Positions 6,425-15,123 of a stretch of DNA of 33,424 nucleotides are shown piece after piece. Every line of letters starts with the position of its first letter. Positions within the stretch are counted from its first letter, which is position 1. The position numbers and the translations under genes were made by a program. Below the pieces are notes generated by a model, which made no database searches, had not been told where the DNA came from, and saw nothing but the letters and a program-made list of their open reading frames with translations. The stretch is from an uncultured Bacteroidales bacterium (GTDB lineage: Bacteria; Bacteroidota; Bacteroidia; Bacteroidales; Muribaculaceae), in assembly GCA_900549375.1 (NCBI GenBank), contig URNY01000008.1, forward strand, positions 1-33,424, read 5' to 3'.

Positions 6425-7738
6425 ATGAATAATTCCAATCCGAAAGCGGCTTTCCATACGCTTGGCTGCAAGCTCAATTTTTCTGAAACTTCCGCCATAG
6501 GGCACCTTCTTGCCGAAAGGGGCATAACGAGGGCCTCCCGCGGCGAGGAGCCGGACATAATCGTGATCAACACATGCTCTGTGACCGAAACGGCCGACAA
6601 GAAGGGGCGTCAGCTTATCCGCAGGCTCAACGCCAGATATCCCGACGCAGTCTTGGTGGTGACGGGATGCTATGCTCAGCTGAAGCCTGAGGAGGTGGCT
6701 TCGTTAGAGGGTGTGGATATCGTGCTGGGTGCCAACGACAAGCTTCGCGCCGCGGAGTTCATCGACCGCTGGCTCGCCACACGCATCGCTCAGATCAACG
6801 TCACGCCGGTCGGCGAGATGAAAGAATTCATTCCGTCGTGCGAGCGTGGCGACAGAACCCGCTATTTCCTGAAAGTGCAGGATGGATGCGATTATTTCTG
6901 CACATACTGCACTATCCCCTATGCCCGCGGACGTTCCCGGTCAGGCCGCATCGAAGACCTCGTGGAGATGGCCCGGAAAGCCGCCGGAGAAGGTGGACGC
7001 GAGATCGTGATAACCGGCGTCAACACAGGCGATTTCGGACGAAGCACGGATTCATCATTCTTCGATCTTCTCAAAGCCCTCGACAAAATTGATGGAATCG
7101 AGCGCTACAGAATTTCATCTATAGAACCGAACCTCCTCACCGAAGAGATCATCAATTGGGTTGCCCGCGATTCGAGAGCGGTGATGCCTCATTTCCATAT
7201 TCCGCTGCAGTCGGGATCCGACAGAGTGCTCCGCAAGATGAACCGCCGCTACGACACCGCGCTTTTTGCATCGCGCATTGAACATATCCGGAAGATGATC
7301 CCGGATGCATTTATAGGCGTGGACGTAATAGCGGGTGCGCGGGGCGAAACCGAGGAGGAATGGAACAAAAGCAGGGAATTCATCAGTTCGCTGCCTGTTA
7401 CAAAGCTGCATGTCTTTCCCTATTCCGAAAGGCCCGGAACTGCCGCCCTTCTCTTGGGCGACAGCGTGCCGCAAAGCGAGCGCCACCACCGTGTAAGAAT
7501 CCTCACGGAACTCTCCGACAGCAAATTCGAGAACTTTCTCTCCTCCCATATCGGGCTCGATGCCGAAGTGCTATGGGAACACCCGGCGAGAGGAGGTGAC
7601 ACCATGCATGGCTTCACCCGCAATTACATACGCGTAACAGCCCCGCTACGCAAAGAAATGGTCAACACAATGTCGCGCGTCCGGCTTGAAGGATTCGATT
7701 CTGAAGACGCCGACTCCCTGAGATGCAGCATTTTATGA
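6425..7738 (+). CDS. mtaB: tRNA t6A37 methylthiotransferase MtaB
   Basis: MtaB is a radical-SAM enzyme that adds a methylthio group to N6-threonylcarbamoyladenosine at position 37 of tRNA, giving ms2t6A. The 437-residue protein has the N-terminal methylthiotransferase cysteines in HTLGCKLNFSET (Cys15), INTCSVT (Cys51) and VTGCYAQ (Cys82). The radical-SAM cluster motif CDYFCTYC follows at Cys155, Cys159 and Cys162. The LGCKLNFSET signature favours MtaB over MiaB or RimO. A C-terminal TRAM-like segment (AEVLWEHPARGGDTMHGFTRNYIRV) follows. ATG 6425 is preferred to TTG 6416 because the latter lies within the -7 box; the mRNA is then essentially leaderless. The glycosyltransferase gene begins 28 bp downstream. 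Confidence 0.93.
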   Translation: MNNSNPKAAFHTLGCKLNFSETSAIGHLLAERGITRASRGEEPDIIVINTCSVTETADKKGRQLIRRLNARYPDAVLVVTGCYAQLKPEEVASLEGVDIVLGANDKLRAAEFIDRWLATRIAQINVTPVGEMKEFIPSCERGDRTRYFLKVQDGCDYFCTYCTIPYARGRSRSGRIEDLVEMARKAAGEGGREIVITGVNTGDFGRSTDSSFFDLLKALDKIDGIERYRISSIEPNLLTEEIINWVARDSRAVMPHFHIPLQSGSDRVLRKMNRRYDTALFASRIEHIRKMIPDAFIGVDVIAGARGETEEEWNKSREFISSLPVTKLHVFPYSERPGTAALLLGDSVPQSERHHRVRILTELSDSKFENFLSSHIGLDAEVLWEHPARGGDTMHGFTRNYIRVTAPLRKEMVNTMSRVRLEGFDSEDADSLRCSIL

Positions 7739-7766
7739 TTGGTTTTCAGTTTAAATCTCTTTTATT

Positions 7767-8768
7767 TTGAAAAAGTTAGCTGTCATAATACTCAATTGGA
7801 ACGGATTGCATCTTCTGCAGCGTTTCCTTCCTGCAGCCGTGGAGCATACTGTTTGCATAGAGGCCGACCTCGTTGTGGCCGACAATGGTTCGACCGATGG
7901 CTCTCCCGACTGGATTGAGCGCGAGTTCCCTCAGGTAAGGCTTATCCGGTTCGACCGGAACTACGGGTTTGCCGAGGGCTATAACAAGGCTATCACCGAG
8001 TGCGGTAATCCATACGTCGTGCTTCTAAACTCGGATGTAGAGGTAACTCCCGGATGGTGGCGCCCTATGCTCGAATTCATGGAAGCCAACCCCGATGTCG
8101 GGGCTCTCCAGCCCAAGATACTCTCCTATCTCGACAAAAGCAGTTTTGAATACGCCGGGGCGGCAGGGGGCTTTCTCGATGTTCTCGGCTATCCATATTG
8201 CCGGGGACGGCTGTTCGACTGCGTGGAGAAGGATCACGGTCAGTATGACGGCGAACCTGTCGACATTGTCTGGGCTTCAGGCGCCTGCCTGATGACGCGC
8301 CGCAAGCTTTATATGCGCGTGGGCGGTCTCGATCCCCGTTTCTTTGCCCACATGGAGGAGATCGACCTCTGCTGCCGCATACTCAACGCCGGCTACCGCG
8401 TATGCGCCTTGACGCAAAGCGCGGTCTATCATGTGGGGGGAGCTTCCCTTAATCAGGGAAACCCGAAAAAGACTTATCTGAATTTCCGCAACAATCTGCT
8501 GCTCCTGCATAAGAATCTGCCTCTCGCGAAAGGGAAACGCAAACTGATTCTTCGACGCCTGATGGATACTCTTGCATTCATGATGTATCTCGTAAAAGGA
8601 GATTTCCGCAACGCCGTCGCTATCCTCAGGGCGCATCGCGATTTTATTAAGATGAAACAGTTTTATACAGAGTTTCCCGCTTCCGACATACTCGGACTTC
8701 AGCCTGGCTCCGACAAAAACGCCGTGTTCGAGCGTTATATAAAAAGAAAGAAAATCCTTTTGCCCTGA
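7767..8768 (+). CDS. family 2 glycosyltransferase
   Basis: The 333-residue protein begins KKLAVIILNWNGLHLLQRFL, typical of GT2 (GT-A fold) transferases of the rhamnosyltransferase-like group. ADNGSTDGSPDW and LLNSDVEVTPGWW form the nucleotide-sugar and metal site (DxD-like NSDVE), and GGLDPRFFAHMEEIDLCCRI carries the catalytic ED region. The C-terminal part, with KTYLNFRNNLLLLHKNLP and basic helices, is usual for enzymes acting on lipid-linked or surface glycans. The start is TTG at 7767, since no ATG lies before the conserved first strand. It follows mtaB closely and precedes surE by 56 bp. Donor and acceptor cannot be told from sequence. Confidence 0.88.
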   Translation: MKKLAVIILNWNGLHLLQRFLPAAVEHTVCIEADLVVADNGSTDGSPDWIEREFPQVRLIRFDRNYGFAEGYNKAITECGNPYVVLLNSDVEVTPGWWRPMLEFMEANPDVGALQPKILSYLDKSSFEYAGAAGGFLDVLGYPYCRGRLFDCVEKDHGQYDGEPVDIVWASGACLMTRRKLYMRVGGLDPRFFAHMEEIDLCCRILNAGYRVCALTQSAVYHVGGASLNQGNPKKTYLNFRNNLLLLHKNLPLAKGKRKLILRRLMDTLAFMMYLVKGDFRNAVAILRAHRDFIKMKQFYTEFPASDILGLQPGSDKNAVFERYIKRKKILLP

Positions 8769-8824
8769 AAACGCGGCGAAAGATCCATCATATTATTTAA
8801 TCCTATATAATATTGAATTACAGG

Positions 8825-9604
8825 ATGAAACCATTGATTCTTGTCAGCAATGACGATAGTTACAGCGCCTCCGGTGTTCGCTGCCTGATCGACCGTCTTG
8901 TCAGATTCGGAGATGTCGTGGCGGTCTGCCCCGATGCCCCACGTTCAGGCCAGTCTATGGCGATAACGGTCAACGATGCCATCAAAGTCCGCCAACTTCC
9001 CGACTACAACGGAGCCAAAATGTATAAGGTAGGAGGCACCCCCGTTGACTGCGTGAAACTGGCGATGCACAACATATTGCCCCGCAGGGCGGACCTTGTA
9101 GTTGCCGGTATCAACCATGGCTCGAATTCAGCCGTCAACGTTCTTTATTCAGGCACGATGGGGGCCACGATGGAGGGTTGCGCGTTTGGAATCCCATCGA
9201 TAGGATTTTCCCTCACCGACCACTCGCCCGATGCCGATTTCACGCCATGCTTCAAGGCAATCGACATTCTGGTGGAGCGCGTTCTCCGCCACGGCCTGCC
9301 CGAAGGAATATGCCTGAACGTGAATGTCCCCAACATCGGCCATACTCCCTCCGAAATGCGGCTTGCAGTCTCCTGCAAGGGGCGCTGGAACGATGAATAC
9401 AGGAAATATACCGACCCGTTCGGCAACGATTTCTATTGGCTCACCGGTGAATACATCAATGAAGAACCCGACAACGAGAATACCGATGAATGGTGTCTCG
9501 CACACGGAATCATATCCGTTGTGCCCATTTCCATCGACCGGACCGCACCCGTCGCTCAATCCATGGATTGGCTCAGAGGTGCTATGATCGATTATTCGAG
9601 ATAA
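8825..9604 (+). CDS. surE: 5'/3'-nucleotidase SurE
   Basis: SurE is a metal-dependent nucleotidase acting on nucleoside monophosphates, linked to stationary-phase survival. The 259-residue protein starts KPLILVSNDDSYSASGV with the metal-binding Asp10 and Asp11. PDAPRSGQSMAIT holds the metal-site serine, and GTPVDCVKLAM and VAGINHGSNSAVNVLYSGTM follow, the latter with the metal-site asparagine, then the MEGCAFGIPSIGFS block. ATG 8825 is preferred to the in-frame TTG at 8813 because MKPLILVSNDD is the family N-terminus. No promoter was identified, so it may be read from the mtaB promoter. Confidence 0.96.
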   Translation: MKPLILVSNDDSYSASGVRCLIDRLVRFGDVVAVCPDAPRSGQSMAITVNDAIKVRQLPDYNGAKMYKVGGTPVDCVKLAMHNILPRRADLVVAGINHGSNSAVNVLYSGTMGATMEGCAFGIPSIGFSLTDHSPDADFTPCFKAIDILVERVLRHGLPEGICLNVNVPNIGHTPSEMRLAVSCKGRWNDEYRKYTDPFGNDFYWLTGEYINEEPDNENTDEWCLAHGIISVVPISIDRTAPVAQSMDWLRGAMIDYSR

Positions 9605-9660
9605 TAGAAGGCATCGGAGCACAATTTGATAATTATTACATCATTTTGGCCAATTTAAAT

Positions 9661-9696
9661 AATTTTAACAGTAATAATAATAAGCTTGTTAAAATT
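9661..9696. repeat. 10-bp perfect inverted repeat downstream of surE
   Basis: AATTTTAACA (9661-9670) and TGTTAAAATT (9687-9696) are exact inverted copies with a 16-nt loop, 57 bp after the surE stop. No T-run follows, so it is a poor terminator; it may be a weak 3' end structure or a binding site. Confidence 0.4.
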
Positions 9697-9744
9697 GTGG
9701 TTCAATATTATGCCCGTCAATTTGGTAAATTATTGAGCTTTTTA

Positions 9745-9752
9745 TAACTTTG
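9745..9752 (+). promoter_or_regulatory. -7 box (TAACTTTG) of the 6S-like RNA
   Basis: TAACTTTG is a consensus TAnnTTTG box placed just before the 5' strand of the long self-complementary region at 9756-9934. The next reading frame starts over 200 bp away behind its own promoter. Confidence 0.65.
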
Positions 9753-9755
9753 CGA

Positions 9756-9934
9756 AGCAATAATAGGAATGACAGCAAATCGCATATATCGTTTCATTGA
9801 CAATTTATTGTTGCATTAGTAAAGTTATGGATTAATATTTAAATTAGAATTAGGACCAACATTCGGTTTCGAAGGATTTCGAGGCCGTTTGGAAAAAACA
9901 GGGGTGTAGTGATACATTCCTGTTTTTTATTGCT
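9756..9934 (+). ncRNA. ssrS: probable 6S-type RNA (about 175 nt)
   Basis: This non-coding stretch starts after a consensus -7 box and ends at a terminator hairpin (AAAAAACAGG 9893-9902 with CCTGTTTTTT 9919-9928). Its two ends are complementary: AGCAATAA (9756-9763) with TTATTGCT (9927-9934) and TAGGAATG (9764-9771) with CATTCCTG (9915-9922). Further in, TGTTG (9809-9813) pairs with CAACA (9857-9861), and an A/T palindrome sits near the centre (about 9838-9846). A rod of this length with closed ends and an apex in the middle is the architecture of 6S RNA, which binds RNA polymerase holoenzyme. Bacteroidota are known to have divergent forms (6S-Flavo). Closing stem and terminator compete for the same 3' bases. 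The alternative is an attenuated leader of murF-alr, but that gene has its own -7 box at 9934-9941. Confidence 0.6.
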
Positions 9935-9941
9935 AAATTTG
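9934..9941 (+). promoter_or_regulatory. -7 box (TAAATTTG) of murF-alr
   Basis: TAAATTTG lies 31 nt before the ATG of the MurF-Alr fusion and directly after the 6S-like RNA terminator, giving the fusion gene a short leader of its own. Confidence 0.6.
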
Positions 9942-9972
9942 CACCCGAAAATTAGAAGTTGATTAAGAAACG

Positions 9973-12444
9973 ATGCAATTATCAACACAAGAAATCGCCT
10001 CGCGCCTCGGATTGGCGTTTGAAGGCCACCATAGAATAATCAATACTCTTCTCACCGACTCGCGTTCGCTCGAGAACCCTTCCGGCACTTTGTTTTTCGC
10101 AATCCCCACCGACGGAAACGACGGTCACAAATACATCCGCTCTCTATACGATGCCGGAGTGAAGGATTTTGTAGTGAATATCATCCCGGCATCGCTCGCA
10201 GGTGTCAAAGATATTAACTGGTTCGTAGTCTCCGACACGGTTGAGGCTCTCCAGAAAATAGCCTCGCGCGCCGATTCATTCCGGGGCGAGATACTCGCCA
10301 TCACCGGATCCCGCGGAAAAACCACGCTTAAAGAATGGATCTATCAGCTGATGGAGCCGCTCTCCGACATTTCGAGGAGCCCGCGCAGCTTCAACTCGCA
10401 GATCGGTGTGCCTCTTTCGCTTTGGGAAATCAGCGAAGACTCATCGCTGGCAATCATCGAAGCCGGGATATCCCGCAAAGGTGAAATGCGGCGTCTGGCC
10501 GATTGCATCCGTCCCGATACAGTTATAATCACGAACATAGGGGAAGCCCATTCGGAAGGCTTCAGCTCTCTGATGGAGAAAGCGGAAGAAAAGCTTCTTC
10601 TGGCTGACACGCCGCGCACCCTGACTCTGATTTACTGCAGCGATTATCCGGAACTTGCGGAAGCGGCAAATAAATACAGCGGCAGGCATCTGCTGCTTGG
10701 ATGGTCGCTCCGGAATCCTTCAGCCATCCTTTTCATCAATCCTATCCGCAAATCGAAAGGTGAGATGGAACTTGAATATACCTATTACGGAAAAGCGGGC
10801 CGACTCACAGCGCCGCTCGAAAACGATGCCGATCTCGAGAACGCCTGCAACGCCCTTGCATTCATGCTCTATTCGGGAATCGAGCCGCAAGTGGCCGCCG
10901 AAAGGTTCCGTCACCTCCATAAAATCGGAACACGGCTCAACGTGAGTGAGGGAGTGAACGGATGCTCGGTGATACTCGATTCCTATACTTCCGACTATTC
11001 ATCGCTGCGTCCGGCAATCGACTTCATGCGCCGGCGCCGGATTCCACGCCAATCCTCCACCCTTATCCTGAGCGACATTCATCATGAGACAGCGCCGTTG
11101 CCGGAACTATATTCCGATATAGCTTCTTTGGTGGAGAATGCGGGTATCGACAAATTCATCGGCGTGGGAGAAGTGCTTTCGAACCATAAACATCTTTTCC
11201 CGGAAGGCTCCCTCTTCTACCGTAATACCGCAGAATTACTCGAAGCTCTATCTACTTCAGATTTCACCGACGAGATAATTCTGTTAAAGGGCTCGCCGGA
11301 GTTCAACTTCGGAGAGATAGCGGAGATGCTCGAAACGCGCAAACATGAAACAGTGCTGGAAGTCAACCTCGATGCCATAGTGGCCAACTATAATTATTTC
11401 CGCAGCCATCTGCCGGCATCTTGCGGCATTGTCTGTATGGTCAAGGCTTCCGGCTATGGCGCCGGCAGCTATGAGATAGCCAAGACGCTGCAGGATTGCG
11501 GAGCTGCATATCTGGCGGTGGCGGTGCTCGACGAAGGCATTGAATTGCGCCGTCAGGGAATCACTATGCCCGTGATGGTGATGAATCCGAAGGTGGTGAA
11601 CTATAAATCGATGTTCGCAAACCGGCTCGAACCGGAGATATATTCTTTCGGAATGCTCGAGGATGTAATAACCGAGGCACGCAAAAACGGCATCAAGGAC
11701 TATCCTATCCATATCAAGCTCGACACCGGGATGCACCGCATGGGTTTCATCGCCGGCGAATTGCCCGAACTGATGCGCATACTCAACTCCACAGACGCAG
11801 TGAAGGCGCGCTCGGTATTCTCCCATCTGGCCACTGCCGACTGCCCCGATATGGATGATTTCACGGAGCTGCAGCTCTCTCGCTTCCGCGAGATGACCGA
11901 TTATATGCTGGCAAACTATGGATATCCCATCATGCGCCATGTGCTCAATTCGGCAGGAATACTCCGCTATCCGGAACATCATTATGACATGGCACGTCTC
12001 GGCATCGGACTTTACGGAGCCAACACCCTTCCGCCCGAGATGGAAAAGCCGCTTGCTGTTGTATCGACTCTGCGCACGGTAATCATCGCCGTGCGTGAAT
12101 GGCAACCGGGTGAGACTATCGGATACGGACGCCGGGGCCGCATAGAGAGGCCGTCGAGAATCGCTACCATTCCAATAGGTTATGCCGACGGCATGAACCG
12201 TCATTTCGGCCGCGGAAACATCAGCGTGCTCGTCAACGGCAAATGGGCTCCCACAATCGGCAATATCTGCATGGACGCCTGCATGATCGATGTCACAGGC
12301 ATCGAGTGCGAAGTCGGGGATTCAGTAGAGATATTCGGGGCCGGAGCTCCGCTTCAGCGGCTCGCCGACACGCTCGACACAATCCCCTACGAGATACTCA
12401 CTTCGGTATCCCCCCGCGTAAAAAGAACTTATTACAGGGAATAG
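9973..12444 (+). CDS. bifunctional UDP-MurNAc-tripeptide:D-Ala-D-Ala ligase / alanine racemase
   Basis: This 823-residue fusion joins two successive steps of peptidoglycan precursor synthesis. Residues 1 to about 450 are a MurF-type Mur ligase with the ATP-binding loop ITGSRGKTT (Lys116) and SFNSQIGVPLSLW. From about 455 on it is a fold-type III alanine racemase: VLEVNLDAIVANYNYFRSHL, the PLP lysine in MVKASGYGAG (Lys491), IKLDTGMHRMGF, and the C-terminal active-site region TIGYGRRG and ATIPIGYADGMNR. The racemase supplies D-alanine for the D-Ala-D-Ala that MurF adds. The fusion is a known Bacteroidota arrangement. The MurF half has a somewhat unusual P-loop (SRGKTT, where GTNGKT is common), usual for this fused group as far as I recall. 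It is transcribed alone and meets xseB tail to tail. Confidence 0.95.
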   Translation: MQLSTQEIASRLGLAFEGHHRIINTLLTDSRSLENPSGTLFFAIPTDGNDGHKYIRSLYDAGVKDFVVNIIPASLAGVKDINWFVVSDTVEALQKIASRADSFRGEILAITGSRGKTTLKEWIYQLMEPLSDISRSPRSFNSQIGVPLSLWEISEDSSLAIIEAGISRKGEMRRLADCIRPDTVIITNIGEAHSEGFSSLMEKAEEKLLLADTPRTLTLIYCSDYPELAEAANKYSGRHLLLGWSLRNPSAILFINPIRKSKGEMELEYTYYGKAGRLTAPLENDADLENACNALAFMLYSGIEPQVAAERFRHLHKIGTRLNVSEGVNGCSVILDSYTSDYSSLRPAIDFMRRRRIPRQSSTLILSDIHHETAPLPELYSDIASLVENAGIDKFIGVGEVLSNHKHLFPEGSLFYRNTAELLEALSTSDFTDEIILLKGSPEFNFGEIAEMLETRKHETVLEVNLDAIVANYNYFRSHLPASCGIVCMVKASGYGAGSYEIAKTLQDCGAAYLAVAVLDEGIELRRQGITMPVMVMNPKVVNYKSMFANRLEPEIYSFGMLEDVITEARKNGIKDYPIHIKLDTGMHRMGFIAGELPELMRILNSTDAVKARSVFSHLATADCPDMDDFTELQLSRFREMTDYMLANYGYPIMRHVLNSAGILRYPEHHYDMARLGIGLYGANTLPPEMEKPLAVVSTLRTVIIAVREWQPGETIGYGRRGRIERPSRIATIPIGYADGMNRHFGRGNISVLVNGKWAPTIGNICMDACMIDVTGIECEVGDSVEIFGAGAPLQRLADTLDTIPYEILTSVSPRVKRTYYRE

Positions 12445-12450
12445 AGGCGA

Positions 12451-12484
12451 AAGGCAAGGATGCGGGAAAACGCGTAGCCTTTTT
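12451..12484 (+). terminator. probable terminator of murF-alr
   Basis: AAGGC (12451-12455) pairs with GCCTT (12477-12481), with GCG/CGC inside, followed by five T. It overlaps the last codon of the convergent xseB by two bases. Stem strength is moderate. Confidence 0.5.
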
Positions 12485-12698
12485 ACTGTCCGTTCTCAGG
12501 AAGGGCTGCGCGCAATTCTTCGAGGCAACGCTCCACCTCTTCGTTTGTCTTGAAGAGACGCTCCTTGCAGAATTTTAGCAGCTGGAGCGCACGCGCCGTA
12601 TACTGTGAAAGCTGGTCGATATCGCATTGATCGGATTCCATTCTGCGCACTATATCCTCCAGTTCGGCAACAGCTTTTCTATATGTCAGTTCTTCCAT
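12483..12698 (-). CDS. xseB: exodeoxyribonuclease VII small subunit
   Basis: A 71-residue helical protein, LTYRKAVAELEDIVRRMESD followed by LSQYTARALQLLKFCKERL, matches XseB. This is the small subunit that assembles in several copies on XseA to form exonuclease VII, which degrades single-stranded DNA to oligonucleotides. Length and the EELTYRKAVAELE N-terminus are typical. It begins 14 bp after the xseA stop and is surely co-transcribed. Its stop codon lies 38 bp from that of murF-alr on the other strand. Confidence 0.93.
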   Translation of the reverse strand: MEELTYRKAVAELEDIVRRMESDQCDIDQLSQYTARALQLLKFCKERLFKTNEEVERCLEELRAALPENGQ

Positions 12699-12712
12699 TA
12701 TATAAGAATTCT

Positions 12713-14023
12713 TTATTCAGATTTAATTACATTAGACTCCACCACGCCGTCGGCAAGTGTGGTCTGCACGGTGTCGCCCTCCGACAGCTCGGAAACACTC
12801 CTGACGGCTTTGCCGTTGATGCGCGTTATACTGTAGCCGCGGCGAAGAGTGTTCTGGGGGCTGAGCACTCTGAGCATATCCTCGATTGATTTCAGCCGCA
12901 GCATGGGGCGATCGGTTATGTTTTCGCAGGCTTTCTCGAAGCGGAACCGGAGCATGTTGATTCTTTCGTTTTCCGCGTTCTCTTTCCGCATAAGCGCCTT
13001 TTCAAGCGAATGGCCGATATTTCGCAATCTTGCCTCCGCCCGCATCACTCCGTTCTGAACCCTCGCAGGCAAGGTGTTCTCTATATTCGAAAGCCGGTAT
13101 TTCTCACCTTTCAGGGCATCGAAGCTATAAGTGGCTATGCGGCGAACCCTGTCGACAGCCAGAGAGTAAGCCGCTCTCAACGCGTCGATAAGGAATGCGG
13201 CGACAGCCGTAGGCGTCTTGCATCTCACGCAAGCAAGCTCATCGAGCACTGTCCGGTCGCGTTCATGGCCGATGCCGACAACCACCGGAATCGGGAATGT
13301 GGCGACTCTCCGCGCAAGCTCATAATCGTCGAATCCGTTCAGGTCGGTGGTGGCGCCTCCTCCGCGGATAATGACTACGCAATCCCAGAGATCGATTGTG
13401 CTCTCCACAAGATCGAGGGCGCCGCGCACGCTCGCAGAAACGCGCTCTCCCTGCATCACTGCCCCGAAAAGATGTGGATAAAAAACAAATCCCTCGGGGG
13501 AATTGGCCAGCTGATTTATGAAGTCGCCGTATCCGGCGGCTCCGGCGGCCGATACCACGGCCACCCTTTGAGGCAACAGCGGGAAAGGAAGATTGCGGTT
13601 ATTGTCGATCACTCCCTCTTTCTGAAGGCGAGCGAGAATCTCGCGCCGGATACGCTCCATGTCTCCGACAGTATAGGAGGGGTCGATATCGTTTATCGTA
13701 AAACTCAGGCCGTAAAGATTATGATGGCTTGCCGAGCCCCTCACCATCACCTTCATGCCCGTGGAAATCTCTTTGCCGGTGGCCGTCACGAATTTCGAGC
13801 GCAATGCCGGGAATGTACCGGCCCATATCATGGCTCTTGTCTTGGCTACGGTATTGCCGAAAATATCTTTCTCGACAAGCTCCATATAGCAATGGCCGCC
13901 GTTTACACGCACGTCGCTCAGCTCGGCCGTGACCCAGACTCCCTGAAGCTGATGGCTGAGCCGGATTGTGTTGCCGAGAAGCTGCTGATATTGCGACAGC
14001 GTAAGAGGATTATTCCGCTCCAT
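12713..14023 (-). CDS. xseA: exodeoxyribonuclease VII large subunit
   Basis: XseA is the catalytic subunit of exonuclease VII. The 436-residue protein begins NPLTLSQYQQLLGNTIR and VWVTAELSDVRVNGGHCYM, an N-terminal OB-fold. The catalytic domain has VAVVSAAGAAGYGDFINQL, VIIRGGGATTDLNGFDDYEL and VVGIGHERDRTVLDELACV, then a long coiled-coil and RRGYSITRINGKAVRSVSEL at the C-terminus. ATG 14023 is preferred over the in-frame TTG at 14038, although both overlap the preceding DUF4831 gene (by 14 bp for the ATG). That overlap and the 14-bp gap to xseB indicate one operon with nnr and DUF4831. Confidence 0.96.
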   Translation of the reverse strand: MERNNPLTLSQYQQLLGNTIRLSHQLQGVWVTAELSDVRVNGGHCYMELVEKDIFGNTVAKTRAMIWAGTFPALRSKFVTATGKEISTGMKVMVRGSASHHNLYGLSFTINDIDPSYTVGDMERIRREILARLQKEGVIDNNRNLPFPLLPQRVAVVSAAGAAGYGDFINQLANSPEGFVFYPHLFGAVMQGERVSASVRGALDLVESTIDLWDCVVIIRGGGATTDLNGFDDYELARRVATFPIPVVVGIGHERDRTVLDELACVRCKTPTAVAAFLIDALRAAYSLAVDRVRRIATYSFDALKGEKYRLSNIENTLPARVQNGVMRAEARLRNIGHSLEKALMRKENAENERINMLRFRFEKACENITDRPMLRLKSIEDMLRVLSPQNTLRRGYSITRINGKAVRSVSELSEGDTVQTTLADGVVESNVIKSE

Positions 14024-15119
14024 CCTCTCCGATTTCAACCAAGGCTCCCGTGGAGGGATTGAAAATAGCGTAGGAGCGGTCTTTCTTAGAACTGAAAAGA
14101 CCGGGGGCCAGACCGAATTTCACTCCAAACTGCGAGAATTCCATCTCCTCCTCGCACAATGTCTTTCCGAGAGAACTTACAGTTATGAGCGCGGCGCCGG
14201 GAACATTATAGACCACGGCATCCTTCGGAAGTTTCTTCTCCTCCCCCTTGCTGTCGGTGGGAAGGGTCCCCTCGTTGGTGACTTTCACCGAGAGATACAC
14301 CGGGTCGCCCGAATAATCATCGGCATCTGTGAATCCTGCGAAATCGCTCATGCGTAAAAGCGTGGTTTTCCCCTCCTCTTCCGGAGTGAATGTGAATCTG
14401 CGCGTCACGGTTTCCGTCTCGCTGGTTCCCATAAAAGCCGCAGTAAGTGCCGCCTCCTGATGCGAGAGGGAATTGAGCATCAGTTCGAGCTGTTTGCCGT
14501 CGGTGGGCATCGTTTCGGCAGTTCCTCGTGTCAGCGATATCTTGGCATCTCGTATTTCCATGAGACTTTCGGCAAGCATCTGAGCCTGTTTGGCTGAACT
14601 TTGCGATGCAATGAAGTCTTCGTTGACATATTGCAGATATTCGCGGAGATCTATTCTGTCGGAGTCGGAAGCTCCGGCGTTGCTTCCTTGACCATCGGCA
14701 GGCCGGGAGGAAGCTTTCACCTCTTTGTTGATGGCCAGAAGCATCCCGTCCTCATCCACGCAGATGGAGGTGAGGGCACCGTTCTTGAGTTGCATCACGT
14801 AGCGGTTCTCGTTGTCGGGCCTCCCGAAGGGACGCATCGTCACCCGCGTGATCTCCCAGCGCTCTCCGTCGGTCTTTATAACTTTGTCGGTGCCTATGAA
14901 CTTCTTGGCGTACCGGAAATATGGACCTGCCTTCTCAATCGTGCGCGTTGCCGTTACCTCGATTTCAACCGATGTAACTGGCAGAGTATAGACGAGCCCA
15001 TATTCATTGTGTTTGTCGGCTGTAAGAAGTTTCGTCTGCTGGGCCGTCGCCGCCGGGTGAGCGGCTAACAACAACGCGAGCAATGTTCCCTTTATCGTGT
15101 TTGACAGAATATGAATCAT
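14010..15119 (-). CDS. DUF4831 family secreted protein
   Basis: The 369-residue protein starts with a signal peptide (MIHILSNTIKGTLLALLLAA, cleavage likely after HPAATA). It continues NEYGLVYTLPVTSVEIEVTA and AGPYFRYAKKFIGTDKVIKT, the hallmark of DUF4831, a periplasmic or surface family of unknown function in Bacteroidota. A low-complexity stretch (SSRPADGQGSNAGASDSD, near residue 140) separates it from a mostly beta C-terminal half ending KFGLAPGLFSSKKDRSYAIF. The ATG at 15119 was chosen because longer in-frame starts would place about 22 residues before the signal peptide. It begins 4 bp after the nnr stop and overlaps xseA by 14 bp. Any functional tie to nucleotide repair or exonuclease VII is unknown. 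Confidence 0.8.
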   Translation of the reverse strand: MIHILSNTIKGTLLALLLAAHPAATAQQTKLLTADKHNEYGLVYTLPVTSVEIEVTATRTIEKAGPYFRYAKKFIGTDKVIKTDGERWEITRVTMRPFGRPDNENRYVMQLKNGALTSICVDEDGMLLAINKEVKASSRPADGQGSNAGASDSDRIDLREYLQYVNEDFIASQSSAKQAQMLAESLMEIRDAKISLTRGTAETMPTDGKQLELMLNSLSHQEAALTAAFMGTSETETVTRRFTFTPEEEGKTTLLRMSDFAGFTDADDYSGDPVYLSVKVTNEGTLPTDSKGEEKKLPKDAVVYNVPGAALITVSSLGKTLCEEEMEFSQFGVKFGLAPGLFSSKKDRSYAIFNPSTGALVEIGEDGAE

Positions 15120-15123
15120 AATA

